A stretch of DNA of 64,000 nucleotides from Anthostomella pinea (Eukaryota; Ascomycota; Sordariomycetes; Xylariales; Xylariaceae). Below, piece by piece: positions 13,154 through 26,998 of this stretch (positions are counted from its first letter, which is position 1; every line of letters starts with the position of its first letter). The position numbers and the translations under genes were made by a program. The notes under the pieces are model-generated. The model saw only the letters and a list, made by a program, of their open reading frames with translations, made no database searches and had not been told where the DNA came from. The stretch spans positions 1,612,001 to 1,676,000 of the forward strand of contig CAUWAG010000003.1 of NCBI GenBank assembly GCA_963556695.1. Reading direction: 5' to 3'.

Positions 13154-15861
13154 GGATGAGCAGGGTGTCTACGAGCCGGTGCCTCGAAGCAGAAGGACGC
13201 AGGAGAATGTGTATCTCCTTGGCGTGGCTCGGGACACGCCATCTCGAGTTCTCCTGCGTCGTAGACAGATTCAGCTCCTGTACAGCATTCGCATCGAAGC
13301 GTAGCTCGTTCAGTGAGCCTGGGCTTGCCTTCGACTCTGTTGGCACACTGCAGAAGACATCAGGAGGTGTTACTATTGCATCTGCCGGCAGCTCCAGCCA
13401 GGACGAAACGGTTCGAATCTACGGATATGCGTTCTCACGGATGTTGGCTGTTGCTTGATTGCCAAGGCGTACAGATGGCATGGCGCATGGGTCTACATGG
13501 ATTTCTATGCTGATAGTACAATGGCTACGGATCAAACACCACTTACTATCGGTCTATGAGAGTTAGAACATCACAGTCGGTCTCTGAATGTCAGGATAGC
13601 CATTTGTGACTTGCCATTGCAAAAGACGTCGACGGGAATTTAGGTAGTGATGAGATACCAATCGAGATAATCACAACCGAACAGAAGAGCAATGACGAAT
13701 AACGCAGCCTGGATTCATTCTGACAGGCGGAATTTCCCCTTTCTGCAGTCCTGATTGGTTGAAGGCCTGCTGCATTGTGAATTAAATCAAAAACGTATAA
13801 TAATAACCTAGATCGCTGTGTATGCGTCACTCATCAGTAACGGGGGCGCACGAGTAGCTGCAGTACCACAGTTTGATGTCACCCAGTTCCTCGCTGGGGA
13901 GGTCGAGGCGAGGCGAGGCGTGTGGGCGGCATCTGCCGGATTCCGGTACACATCTAGACCCCATCGTAACAATGGATGGGGCTCTCGCACCCACCCATCC
14001 ACCACACCCCCTGAAACCTCTGGACTTGTCACTTCGTTCGTTCACATTGGCAGGTACGGTGGGGATGGGATGTAACGCTGTGGATGGGGCTGGACTTGGC
14101 ATATGGGGCCGCGTGGTGTTGTCTTGCTCGCTGCCGACACCTGTGTCGTGGTGATTTAATCATATATGCAGAGACATCTGTACGTCTATCTACGCACCTT
14201 AGTTAGTTAGGTTACTTCGCGTGCGTGCGTGTGATAAGCAGACACTCGATCAGATCAGATCAGAGTCCGTGAACACTGAAAGCAGCTCAAGTGAGCACGG
14301 ACACCGACGGGGAGTCAAGACACGACGAAACGCATGTGATGTGATGTGATGGCGCAAGAAGAACAAGTCTTGCCGAATGCTTCTGGAACGACGGAAGAGC
14401 CAGCAGACAGACAGACCCGGCCCAGCGGCTGGGTTTGGTCGGGCTGGGCTTCGGCAGATGTTCTCGAACGACGGACGGCAAGTGGAGTTACACCAACTTG
14501 TTCGGTCTCGACTCGTTTGGTCTCAACGTCGTGCCCCAAGCGCAGCCGTCCTCGTGCTGACTTATGAGAGGTGTTACCACTTCTAGAGAATAACAAGACG
14601 AGAGGCATCGTTCAGTTGGAAAAGAACTTATCGGTATATGTAGGAGCATAGATTCGTCCTGCTAGCTGGCTGGAGGGCTGGTGACCCGCGTGCGGTAAGT
14701 TGCATGCTTGGTATCAGTATATAGGGGAAATGATATAGGGGAGGAGCCATGGTAAGGCAGCTCGCCAATACCGGGTTCATGATACAGTGTACCTGGTTGA
14801 AGACACCTGGGCGCACGTGTACGGCGTATGCGGTCCATTGCCAGAGGCAGAAGAATCACTTGCATAATCTACAGACTGGAGCATGTGGTTGAAGACATCA
14901 CAGTCATTGATGAACCCCTGAAGAGGGTATCATTTACGAGCTGCATGGACACGCACTTGTAAGGCATGGCAATGATCTTCGTTAGGTTGTCTGACAATGA
15001 TCTGTGTTTGGTTGTCTGTAAATGGGAGTAAAATCGAAGACTTTTGTCAATCCAGCGATGATCATAAGAATATCTTGCTAAGTGCGATGCCTTACAAGAG
15101 GTCCGTCCGCTGCCAAAACTTGATAGGCCGGCCGATGTACCGCCGACGTGCCAACCACTAGCGCAGATGAAGATAGATATGTGCGGTGTCCGTTTCTTCT
15201 ATTCGAGGCAAGTGAAGGCGCCGCTTGTAGGAAGCGTTTCTGTGACAGAATTTTGAAATGATAATAGCTAGCTGCGAGCCGTGTGCAACAGGAACCGGTA
15301 ACGACTTCGTTGGGATGACTGTGTATGGAGGTCATAGAAGTCCGTGGCTGATGAGACAGTGCCGTTCTCCAAATGGGAATTTGTTATAGAACTGAACGAT
15401 CGTCTCCCTGGTAAGTTGCAGGAGAACCCCATCTATTCCCAGAGTAGTCGTCGTAACGTGAAGTGGACTTCATGCGCTCTTCAGCAGCCATGGTCTCAAC
15501 TCTCGTGGCTATGCTTCCACCTCCCCACCTTGACAGCTTGAGACGGTCAGTTCCTAGTTGGTACTTAGCCACCGTGGGGGGTCCTTTGGCTGCCCCTTGT
15601 CCGCCAGAACTGTTCAGGAGATCTAGGCTTCCGGGCTGCAACCCTGACTGTGTATAAACCCGGCTGGCTGGTGATGTGCATGAAAAAGCTTGGAGTCCGA
15701 GTGATCTTCTGGGAGACTTCCGTCGAGGTGGACGACTGTGATTTGTTGGGAAGTTCCGCTAGATAAGTCTGAAGACCCCTTCCCAGGGTATCAAAGCTGG
15801 TATGTAGAGCCGACATGCAAGGTACTCCCGTGAGGTCGCACACAGTAGGTAGGTGGCTACT
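13154..15861. other. 2.7-kb gene-free stretch
   Basis: It lies between the 3' ends of SNU114 and CIA2. No coding frame shows family features. Short simple repeats are present: GCGAG units near 13905, GATCA units near 14250, GTGAT units near 14336. No RNA gene could be recognised. Confidence 0.5.
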
Positions 15862-16703
15862 TCAGGCACATTTCTCCAGCATCTTGTCCAAAACGCCCCT
15901 TAAAGTGTCATTCTCTAGGGCTGCCGCCACTCTCTCCTTGTCGGCCAACTGCTTGTTGACCTGATCGTCTTGACTGTGGGTACCCTCCTTGATCATGACG
16001 TCCACGCGATAATTGGGTGGCAGCACCTTCTCGAGACGTACCCTCACCCCCAGACCAATGACAGTCGCAAGAGAGCAGTGGGTAATGGTAGGAGTAATCT
16101 TGACAAGTACTTGTGTCAGGGTGTTGGGATCTGCCGCCACCAAAGGAGACGGGGTGATGTCAATGTCGGGGAGATTCACCACCGCCAGTTGACCAAGGGA
16201 CAGCGGGTGTTCCGGGTCGGAAATGTTCGAAATCAGGTCTGTGACTGGTCAGTGGTCTGATGTTGGCCCAAAACAGAAGTTTGGGTGACGGCGGTGGGTT
16301 GGGCTGGGCGATGTGCCGCACTGGCGACGATGACGACGATGTCGGTGAAACACGAAGCTTCGTTACACCGATGTGCACAGGCGGAGAATATGCACGACGT
16401 TCTGTCGCAGTGACACAGGGCATCCGATGTAACGATACGAAAGGTGGAATGCCAGAGCGACGTTGAAGCAAACTTACCATAAATATCCTGCTCATCGATA
16501 AGCTCCATGTCGCCCTCAGCGTCACTATCCGTGCCATCGGACTCTGAGATCTCCCAAGGAGGGCTGGACGTGTACCCGAGCTTATGCACAAGGGCACTGG
16601 AATTTGTAAATGGTCCATTTAGGGCTGATCCATTCTTCCTGTTCTGCCTCGTGGGGAGCTGGGAAGTGTTGAGGATGGTGGGGTTGGCGTTGTCTTTGTC
16701 CAT
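15862..16703 (-). CDS. CIA2: Cytosolic Fe-S assembly protein, MIP18/FAM96 family
   Basis: It belongs to the CIA targeting complex that hands 4Fe-4S clusters to cytosolic and nuclear apoproteins. Two exons (16703-16478, 16238-15862) give 200 aa. After an unordered N-terminus comes LIDEQDIYDLI and the DISDPEHP-type signature (ISDPEHPLSLGQL), then LVKITPTITHCSLATVIGL with the conserved Cys. EGTHSQDDQVNKQL and DKERVAAALEN close the MIP18/DUF59 fold. These are the diagnostic motifs of the family. The acidic linker ESDGTDSDAEGDMEL precedes the domain, as in fungal orthologues. The intron of 239 nt is long but has a GTAAGT donor and a CACAG acceptor. Its head faces the gene-poor region to the right. 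Confidence 0.93.
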
Positions 16704-19700
16704 CTTGATTCTTGAAGATTGACAGTCGAGATGCCGAGGCGCAGTAGCTCAGTGGATCGTCTGTGCCTGCAGGGGTGATGAGTGTGGTATTCCGTCGGTG
16801 ATGCGGTCAACGAACATCGCGTCGCGCCTTGGAGAGTGACGGATCAAGATGCTGCTTGATGTCGTACTATCGTTGCCACGTAGGTTTATTTGAATGAGGT
16901 TAAGGAGCAATGAGCAGTGGAGGTACTTAGGTAATTTGCATTAATCTGGCTATCGTGGGGCCGATCTCGGGAGGGACAATTCGGCGCTGGACTTTTCCGT
17001 GCCGGCCAACTGTAGGCCAGCTGTAGCCCGTGCTCGGCCAGCTGCCCAGGTGCCGACCAGCTGCCACCAACCCCTCCAGTCTTGAGGAACATAGAGCTCG
17101 AGAGCTTCCCCGCCGTTACATTGTAGATATTTAACTACACACCAACCAGACTGATCTTGCAAGTTGTCATGATCCATCATGCTCGTTCAATCCTCAGTCA
17201 ACGCTTCCGTTCACGGCAGCATGACAGAATCTCCATGGGCATCTTTACCGAGTCCGTTGTCCCTATTGACCACGATCATTTGTCATCCCGATTCTCCTTC
17301 AGTCCAGGTGAGCACGAGGAGTGAGTGTGTTGTTAGTGCTACCCAATCTCAACAGGACCGTCTTCGCTAGGATTAGGTCGCACCCAGCCGGTTTCGAGTT
17401 CTGCAGTCGCGAAAGTCGATCTTCTGAATCAAGCAACACGTTCTACCACGTTTGCAGGGACCTGCTTATCGGTAGATCATCACTGGTCCCTCGAGTTATT
17501 TGCTACACCTACCCAGGTACATTGAGGGCGGTCACTGATACGATGCGACCACCCCCACGGAAGCTGCTCCTGCTCGACCTACGGTATGTCAGGCTGCATG
17601 AAGTGTCTGGTGTTGCGTTGAGCAAGTCGTTCAACAAGATCAGTACAACCCTTAAAGCTTCAGTCAAGACTCAGAGCTGCATTCCATGATCCCTGCATGG
17701 AAGCATGGTCGAACTTCATGTGATCTTGAATGGTGGTAAGGCGGCTGTAGAGAACGGAAACCTCCTCGATCTGGCCCTGTTCTCCGTCCCGATCTTCAGA
17801 TTATGGCTGGATGGGGACCAAGAACCGGACAGAGTCGCCATGACCAACAAGCTCAGGCATGAACCGAATCTACTCACCTGTATTCGGTTTTCTTAAAAGA
17901 GCCATGCCGAATGGGATCTCAAGCTTCATCCGGTGACCTGCTCGATCTCCCCCGGGAAGTGATCTCATCTGCCAATCTAATCTGCCGTCGAATACACATA
18001 AGCACGTGCTTGCAGAGGCCTTCACAGTGGTTCCTGCCAGGTACCCGATGCTATCCATACACGAGACTCGCAGATTGACGTTCATCGGGACAATGAGCGC
18101 ATAATAAATGTACTACTGTCGATAGTTTTGCTTGCGAAGCTGTTATACTGACTCGTCTTGCGCAGGCATATACCAGCCACATCCTAGAGTCCTTGGCGGA
18201 CGTGTCTTGGGGAACGTGACCGTCGTGATGATACTCGGTTATCCCTCAGGGAGACATAACGGATATGCAAATGCCGGTATGCCAAGGACATCCCGACAGA
18301 GCCAGTATGGACGCGTACGCTAATAGTCCCTTGACTAATTGCGAAGGATCGCATTGCGTTCAAGGGTCACATGGTTCAAAGTAATAAGTCCACCAACCAG
18401 CTTGCTCATCGTCAAGTGCGCAGGGGACTATTGGCAACAGTCAAGGGCGACGGTGAGCTTCCTCGGCTTCTTTTCCAATCAAGATCACCGTCAATGCAAG
18501 CCCGGACTCCAGAATATCTTCATCGTCCTGCCAGTCTCTGGTTAGTTACGATATCGCAATTGATATGCCGAGATACATGATATGATGAGACTTCAGCCAC
18601 TTCTGATCTTCATGCGGTAAGCCTTGCACTCACCTCGAGCTTCCGTGGTGGGGGATGTAGGAGCCGCTGACAAGGATGCGATGCCGCTGGAGGTCAGGGG
18701 ACTGCATGTACGTCCCCACGAGCCAATGCAGACTGACCTGCAGTCTGCAGACACCAAAGTGCAACACTCGAGGTCTTGCAGTTTACAGTCTTGCGGTTCG
18801 AAAGTGTCGCACAAATGGCTCTGACCTGCAACTGTGACAGGTTACCAGTACCACACGCTGAGCGAATGCAAAGCAACCGAGAAAGGGCCACCAGTGACGG
18901 CCAGTCGCAGTCGAAATGTCAGCGGCTATTCATGCCGTCACCTACATACACACAATTGTTAAACGAACATTACTTGTGCATTGCAGATTGGTAAGCCGAT
19001 CAGTCACGACGCTGGTCACACCTGTGAGCTGCCAGGCTGCTCAGACCTCTCCCCTCCTGCGATACCCCGCCGGTCTTGCCCGGTGAAAGGCTCCGGGTGC
19101 GAGGCACAAGGCTGGCCGACCCAGGTGATGATCGTCAACTCCATCGACGTTGGAGAGCGAAGTGATGTCAAGGAGCGACAATCTCTTCCGAACTCCGGTA
19201 GCTCCAGATCTTCTAGTCGATAATGCAACGCTGCAATACGCCGCGAAGCATTCCGAATACCTTTCTGGGTGGTGGACACGACCTGGCGATATGACAACAG
19301 ACATTCAGGGGCGTACCAAGGCCGAATTGTCGCGAGACTCGTCTAGGCGGTGAGTGTTCATGTCGGGGAACCGCATCGAATCCTACGATGGCGAGTGCAC
19401 GGTCTACCAGGCCGTGGCAGTCTCGTCGCTGGGAAATCCGCCGTCTTCCGAATCCGCAGACCGAGAAGGCGAGGGGCAGATGGTCTGTGTGGTCGGGCTT
19501 CTGGGCGTTTGCCGCCTTCAGCCGCACACCGATGTAGGTGGACAGTCCTGGAGGAAATCATTCATATGGCTGACCCAGGCATCTTCCACAGAGGTGAGAC
19601 TGCAGGGACCTTTGTTATGGGCGGCAAGATAAGTATCGTCCTAGTAAGACCGCGGGACCACTCACACGGCAAGGTCCGTTCGCACCTCGTACAGTACTAC

Positions 19701-22423
19701 CTACAGCCGCAGTGGGCATCGTGAAAACGTGTGGCTCGCGTGGCAGGGTGAAGAAGAGAGGTCCCCGACTCCCTCGCAGATACTGTACTGACAATGGTAG
19801 GGTAGCTTGCGGGCTTTATCTCAAACAACACCAGTTGCCTCATCGGTCATCTCGTAGGGCACGAACGAGAGTCACCACAAACGACCACGACCACGACCAC
19901 GAGGTGACGAGTGATCAACATGTGCAGATGGGACCGGAGTCTCCCGATCCAAAATGTACCACATACCCCGGAAATGAATCCCAACCAAGAACAACAACAA
20001 GTCGGAAGTCCTGCCGTTACAACTTACCGACTATTCCATTTCTATAACACCCTGCGATAAGCTTGCCTATCTCCTCCAAGCGCACTGATTACTAATAAAG
20101 AGGCTTGTTCTCGATACCAGGGAGCAGGGTGCTTGCATGATACAGTACCATGGTACTTGGCTCGCTTACACAGTACACAGTACATTCCCGCCCGATCCGA
20201 GTAGCAAGGCTAGTAACCGAGGTCACCCACATAACGGGTAACGAGAAGGAGCATGACACCCCTGAAATGGGTTCGAGGCGCAAGTTGACCCGTGCAGTCG
20301 TGCTAGGTTATTGCATGCATGCGTTGACCGCTAATCCCTTAGTCTACCAACCTAAACTCAAGGCGTCAGGACCGTTGTGACTGTGTGACATGCATCCATG
20401 CCACGCAGGCCCAGCGGCGGCAGATGGGCCAGTCATCCGGGCCATCTGGTAATGAGGTACCTACATCCTAGAAGAAGGAAGCTCCCTGTTGCCGAAGAAT
20501 GCGACAGGGTACCGAGCGGGTGGAAACGACTTTGTCACCGTGCCCGTAACAACAAAGCTGCTGCCTCAGCCTGCTGTTATGACGCCTCATCGGCTGATCA
20601 TGCTCATCCAAAACTTCAAGCCAGACGTTGGCCCCATTCGCATTGCAAGTGGCGTTCAGTGGTTGCAACGACTAGATGGGAGCTTGGCAGCTTGGCAGCT
20701 TGAAGCCTGAAGCTTGAAACTTGACAGCTTGACAGCTTGACAGCTTGACAGCTTGACAGCTTGACAACTTCACACAATGACCCAGACGAGCCATTCTCAT
20801 CTTGGTTTCCAGAATGCAGGATCAAAGACACGTGCGCAACGACATAGCCGCATTTCTAGCCTTGATGCAGTCGACGATGCAACCCATGCATACACAGGCA
20901 CAGTTCCAACATTGAACACGGAGCAGGTACATGTACCACCACCCATACTGGATCTGAGAATCGATCATATCACACCTCCCCCTTCAGCTGATTGATGATA
21001 GGCCGCGAAATCTCATTTGAGTACGAGCGTACCTGACTGTTCCTTGGTCGTTTCAGTCTATAACAGCCATATTAATTATCCACGCGAGTTCGTGTTTGCC
21101 CAGGCCGCCCCTAGTATCATAACTGGCAAGTTACGACGACTGTCCAGGTTGCAGCAGAGGATAGAAGCATGTGTAGACAAGTCGGCAAATGTCCACAGAA
21201 TCTCGTCTATCCCATAACGTTAGGGGCAGGTTATCGTCCATCATCTCTCATGGATTGCCTCGTATCTTGATTGAGGGAATTGTCGAAGAAGCAACTGCTT
21301 GGTTTCATGTCTCAAACTAAAAAACTTCGATCGACAAGACTCCCGGAACTTCAAAGACTCTAACCGTCATGTCCTTGGGTCAATGCGAGGTGCGTACGAG
21401 GTTGAATCAGGAGAATAGAGCGTCAAATGATATGTTGGGTATGGACGGGGCAACGACCGGCTTTTCATAGGTACCGCCGCGCTGGATGTGCCGCAAAGCA
21501 CCAACCATCACCACCATTGATGCCTCTACTGTAATGACCAGAGGTAAGTAACCGGATCTCGTCAGCGTCACTTGCCGATACTCATCTCATATCCAGAACG
21601 AGACGGAACCTAGACTCTAGCTTACCGATCTATCAAGTTAGGTGCAGGCGGACTACGAAAATCAAGGTCCCAGGAAATCACACCACTTCACGAACCCTAA
21701 ACCGTTGTTTTATCTTGGCTGCTTCTAGGCCATCTAGAAGAAGCAGAGGTACAGCGCGGACACGGCGTGGGCCAATGACAGGGGACTTCCAGGAACTTCC
21801 AGGGAGGACGGCGTCACGGCGCACCTCCACTGTCGACGCCAATGCAAGCCTGGGACGCCCCGGCACGCCCTCCACGCCCTCCACGCCCCTCTCCAGTCCT
21901 GGCAGCCCTGGCAGCCTGGCCCCGGTGGTTTTGTCTGGCATCCCTCCACTCACAACAAGAGCCTACTATCCCCCTCATCTACCTGAGTGTCGGGTCTCTG
22001 CTCCTGGTGCTGGAAAAAGCGGTTTGTGTCTGACGTCCGTCCCGTCTGTCCGTACATGACCCTTCGTGCCTGTCCCTATCATATGTCATATGTCCCGTCG
22101 AGCTAGAGCTGCAGAAATCCCACGCGCGCACAGTACCAAGTACCTTTAGTAAGGTAGTAGTAGTGTCTGCTAGTTAACTGTGGCGCGCGCCCACTGCCGG
22201 AACATCAGACGACTCCTGCTCTCTTCCTCTGACTGCCTCCCTCCAGCTCGCCAGCCTGGACATCCCGCGAGTCCATACCCTGCCGGAATAATACTGCCGA
22301 CGAGCGAAGTCGTTGCGAGCAGAGTCGACCTGTCGCCGAGACGAACGGACCAGCAGAGATTAATGAGGATTGCGGCCGAGGTTGGGCATCGAGGGTTTCG
22401 CACCCACTGGAAAGGAGGCAGCC
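16704..22423. other. 5.7-kb gene-free stretch upstream of the Zn2Cys6 gene
   Basis: I read all frames and found no frame with recognisable domains, signal peptides or plausible exon chains. The sequence contains small tandem repeats (CTTGACAG array at 20720, ACGACC units near 19884, CTCCACGCC units near 21872). The right end is presumably the long 5' region of the transcription factor gene. Confidence 0.5.
20681..20771 (+). repeat. 8-bp tandem array, unit CTTGACAG
   Basis: Five perfect head-to-tail copies of CTTGACAG lie at 20720-20759. Diverged copies CTTGGCAG and CTTGAAGC precede them and a partial copy CTTGACAA follows. This is a simple microsatellite with no associated gene. Confidence 0.85.
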
Positions 22424-25400
22424 ATGTCGAACAACGACCCGTCCGTTCGAAGGCTGTTGCCGCAGAGCTCGCATCTGAACTCTTTCTCGTTTGCGCCGCA
22501 GACGTATCAACCCGCTAGGGAAACCCAAAAGAGTGCGCTGCCCGAATACGCTTTTGGGGTGGTGGTTCTAACGATGTTGTCGCAGACTACGTCTTCGTCG
22601 ACGAACACAACCGACACAAGCGGCTGAAGGGTACGGACTTGCTCTACTAACACGCATGTTGGCGAACGCAGCTGACGGAAGTGCAAAACATCAGTAATGA
22701 GAGCCTGCGAGGGTTGCCGGAGAAGAAAGATCAAATGCGACGCTGCGACGACAAACACCTGGCCATGTTCGGCCTGTATCCGGCTGAAGCTTCACTGCGT
22801 CCGTCCCAATGGGCAGTACGAAGGGTCGCCGACGGACACACAGCCCTACGAGCCGACGAGAGCGGAATACGAGGCTGGGCAGGAGAGTTTCAGACAAATG
22901 CAGATGCAGCAGACACAACAGAATATGATGGCTGGTCAAGCGAAGCCCGGCATGTACCCATCACCGGGTGGCTATTCAGACCACCAAGGCGTCTATCCCC
23001 CGGTCCAGTACGGGGATTCGCCGACGGCGCATCATCACATGCAGTATTCAGTGCCCCAAGTAGGGGTGATGGACCAGTCCTACGCTCCGGCGAGCGTCTT
23101 CCCGACTCCTCCAATGCACCAGTCTTCGGCCCCGCATTCCGAATCATCCCCCGAATCTTATCACCAAGACCAGTACGGCCAACATGATCTGGCCGACCTC
23201 TTGGGGTCTCTGAAAGTGAACGAGAGAGGCACCGGTATGTCGCCCCTCCGCACTCCTATATGAGAGACTGTAGGATATCCGTGGAAGTACTAAGACTTTA
23301 AAGCACCGTATCTCAACAACAAGTTGGCCCTGGCTGCAGGGCAAGAAGAGGAACCGGCAGTGGAGGATGCGGATGATTTCAAGAACGTCCTGCCGCCCAT
23401 GCTCTCAGGTCCAGGACTGAAAATACGAATACCGCCGGAACTCATGCCTGACGATGAGACCATCCTGCACTATTTCGACCTGTACTTTGCAAACGTCCAT
23501 CCATATGTCCCGGTACTCAACAAGGCTCAATTGTTTCAGCAGTGGCAGACCAACCGCGAGTCGATATCGCCGCTATTGCTTGAGGCGATATTTGCAGTGG
23601 CCGGACGCCTTGCCGATGAACCAGCTCAAGGACAGCAATGGATCGCGCTCGCCTCAAGTAAGACTCCAAGCAGTCTTTGAGCGTGTCAAAGACAAGACTA
23701 ACAAGTTGCAGAACACGCCGATTCCTTCATGGACGTGCCACGACTAAGTACTCTTCAGGCACTCCTGATCATTCTCAAGGCAAGGGAGGCTGTGCCGAAA
23801 CGAGGTTATTACTACCGTTCCTGGATGTCGATTGTATATTGTGTGGCCATGGCCAAGGACCTCGGGCTCGATGACCATTACGAAGACCACAAGGCTGGGA
23901 AACCATGCGGGTCAACACCGCTTGAGTGTTTGACGAAAAGTCGGATATGGCAGACCATCTTTGTCTGCGAGACCATGATTGCCGCGCCTCAAGGTAGGCC
24001 ACCAGTGACCAGCTCTGTTGGGCTCTTCCAGTTGGGCTTCAAAGATACTAACAGCGTCTAGGTCGAGACGATCTCTCTGTGGATTTGGAAAGTCTCGATT
24101 TCAGCATTCCCAGACCCTTGCCGGGTGTTGACGACTCGGAGTATCACACCACCCGCAATTTCACCTATTTCGCCCGCATCGTTCGCACCGTCCATCAGAT
24201 GAACTTGATATACGCCAAGATCAAGAGGAAGAAGGACTGGGGCCTCGATCCCGAGTTTGTCCAGCTCAATCCAGCGTTGTCTTCCTGGATGAACGACGCC
24301 CCGGCCGACATGAGTGTCACGTACCCTCCGGGCGGAACACCTCCGTGGTTGCCTTCGCACTTCATTGGAAACCTGCATTCATATTACCATCTGGCTGTGA
24401 TCTTGCTTCATCGGCCGCAGTTGACGTTCCTGGAGCCCATGGGTGTAGATGGCCAGTGGAAATCCCACATGATGGTCGGCTACTCATCTGCGAAGGCCTT
24501 GTGCCGTCTCCAGGAATCTATGCTGCAGTCTTTCGGACTGAGCGGGCTACAGTGCATGCAGAGAGGCATCAGCTTCACCATCTATGCAGTTCTCTCATGC
24601 ATTGTTCTTCACCTTGTGCGTTGATTTCTATTCTTCACAGACGGGCAAGACTGACGATACCGCAGGTGGCATTGACTTCTCCGGATCCAGATATCAACAC
24701 GGACGCTCGAGACTATTTCACGCGGCATATGCGGATACTGGAAAAGACCATGACGTCTTGGCCACTGCCTGAGATGTTGAAACAAATCGATGCTGTGCGC
24801 GAGGCCTTCTCTGCTGACACTAGGAAACCTTTTGTTCTGAAGCCGAGTTTTCCCTACGGAAGTCCACATCCCAGTAACAGTTCAAGTCCGCCCCGGACGA
24901 ACACATTCAAACCTCCAATGTTACGGACAACCTCTTTGGATCCGAACCTGGACTCCCAGACTGGCGCACACTCCCAAGTCAGTTATGCCAACCACCCCAT
25001 TACGCCCATTTCTGCTGGACCTAGGGAGCACAAGAGTGACGCCATGATGGCTCATGGCCAGAGCTCTCAGTCGGCGCCACTTCCACACGGTATGTCGATG
25101 GGAGAGCATACATCGTGGAACCCGTCTAGGATATTTGAGTAAGTCACCGCGATGTCCGCACAAAAGTTCATGCCTTGCTGATACGACCCCTACAGCCAGT
25201 GGAATACCACATTCGGTACGCAACAACCTCAACCCCCGTCAACTTCGGTGGTTCCACATTCCAGTTCTCTAAGTGTTGCCTCATCTTCAGGTGCCCCAGA
25301 AGTTCCTACCAGCCAGGACATCCAGATTGCCACGGCCTCACTCTCGTCGGGACAGCCGTCAATGCCTCCCCCGCAATATTCGGCGCCGCCTATGCAGACC

Positions 25401-25523
25401 TTTGTCACGCCTGCCATGTGGCAAGAATCGGTGGCCAGCGTCTACGAATCCGGTGGCATCAAACGACATTGGGATTACGACAGCGGCAATTCGATAGCTG
25501 AAACAATGAATAAGCGACGCTGA
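22424..25523 (+). CDS. Zn2Cys6 fungal transcription factor (apparent frameshift in exon 1)
   Basis: A nuclear DNA-binding regulator. The exons are 22424-22630, 22695-23234, 23304-23657, 23712-23993, 24062-24615, 24666-25138 and 25196-25523. The zinc cluster is RACEGCRRRKIKCD...CSACIRLKLHC (CX2CX6CX9CX2CX6C), preceded by the basic stretch EHNRHKRLKVM split by the first intron. The middle exons encode the fungal_trans/MHR region, including LHYFDLYFANVHPYVPVLNK and NLHSYYHLAVILLHRPQ. The C-terminus is Ser/Pro/Gln-rich. The frame from ATG 22424 (MSNNDPSVRRLLPQ) runs to EYAFG, but the frame entering the zinc cluster is one base out. One extra G in the run at 22555-22558 would restore continuity (see findings). 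Without it, translation could start only at the Met just before the cluster (22697). Target genes cannot be named from sequence alone. Confidence 0.85.
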
Positions 25524-26998
25524 GCTGTCCACGATGACACACACATGTCCAGGCAGATGCCACCTTCTATGTTTGTAACGAATGATCGGCATCGATGCGA
25601 CTCATGAACCAGCCATGCAACAAGTCAATGTCCACCTACAGAATTAGTCGAATTACGCTTTCCCGTCTCGCTGATACATCACTCTTATCTTAACGAATCT
25701 GCACAGGTGTTCTTTCTCTTATCTTCTTTCACATGTACAACAGGGATGATGATGGGAAAATCGACGGATCGGGTACGACCGGAGGCTAGATGAACAGAGG
25801 ACGAAAAGGCGGCGCGCGTGCAATGACTTGTAAAGTAGGTGACGAAAGGGAATACACAAAACCGAACGAGGGTCTTCGGGACGAGTACGACTGGACTTCG
25901 GGATGAGTACGACTGGAGCCTCGGGTTAAGGGTAAAACGGAGAGTAACACAACAGCGGTACCGGGGGGCGGGGGTGAGCTACAGAGTTATCGAACACGGG
26001 GCTAGGCGTTCTGCGGTAGCATTGGGAAGCCCTTTTTGAAATGAGACCACGTCGGGCTGAGATGGCGAGTTGTCTCTTGTACAATAAGATCAGCGTCTGC
26101 CTTGTTGGGGTTCCTTGATACACGAGAGATATATACGCATGATACCACGTCATTCCGCCGGCGGCGATTTACAATAAGTTCTACCACCTGTCGCGTCCTG
26201 CACGAGTACATGGTGTTGTGAATCTTTTCTTTTTGGGCCATGCTCGATTAATCCAGTTCTCTCAGCAGCGGTTGCTGTCTGACACAGGTGAGGTGAAAGG
26301 AGAGGAGGCATCAACGGTAAACGGCTATATACTGACTGACTCACTGTCTACCTCTTGCTTGCCCTGGTCAGGTAGGGATGGGCAACAGCACTTACAAGCT
26401 CACTTACCTCACTCACTTGCGTCGATGATTGATGATGAATCGATACGGCAGACAAGAACGATTAGTTTCCAGCTGGGGCGTCATGCCACTCCGCCTGCGC
26501 CCACGCCCGCGCGCGACGAGACGAAGCTGCCTCTCTGGGATAGCCCGTTCATTGATGGCATGGCGTTGAGTGGGGTTTTATTTTGCTTCGTGATAGAGCT
26601 GCACGTGGCGTGTATACATATTGGCACGGCAGGGCGTGCAGGTACCGGTATGTGTTTACGTGGGTTTGTATGTACGTACTGGCCACCAGGTACGTGTGAG
26701 CGTGAGCTCAGCTACCCGTAAATTGTAATAACAGCGCTAGAGAATTGATGCCCACGGAGCCTGCGAAACGTCATGAAGTCGACCGCATGGACGTGGACGT
26801 CCACAGTTGAGGCTTGAGTCACTGTGTGGACCGGGCTTGGAGGATTGGGCTTGCAGTTCGCAGGCCTCGAAGCCGAGTGCTCGCGCTATGGCTCACTCAT
26901 CTGCACGGCTTCCATCGGAGTGCCTTCACAAGATGGCAGGCAAGAGTGAGCTGTCATTGATTGCGATTGGCTGTCAAGGCCATCGTTGCTTGTGGGAT
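25524..26998. other. Intergenic region between two convergent 3' ends
   Basis: No gene was recognised in about 1.5 kb. A 22-bp direct duplication (CTTCGGGAYGAGTACGACTG unit) lies at 25874-25917 with one mismatch. The other frames are low-complexity or lack features. Confidence 0.5.
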
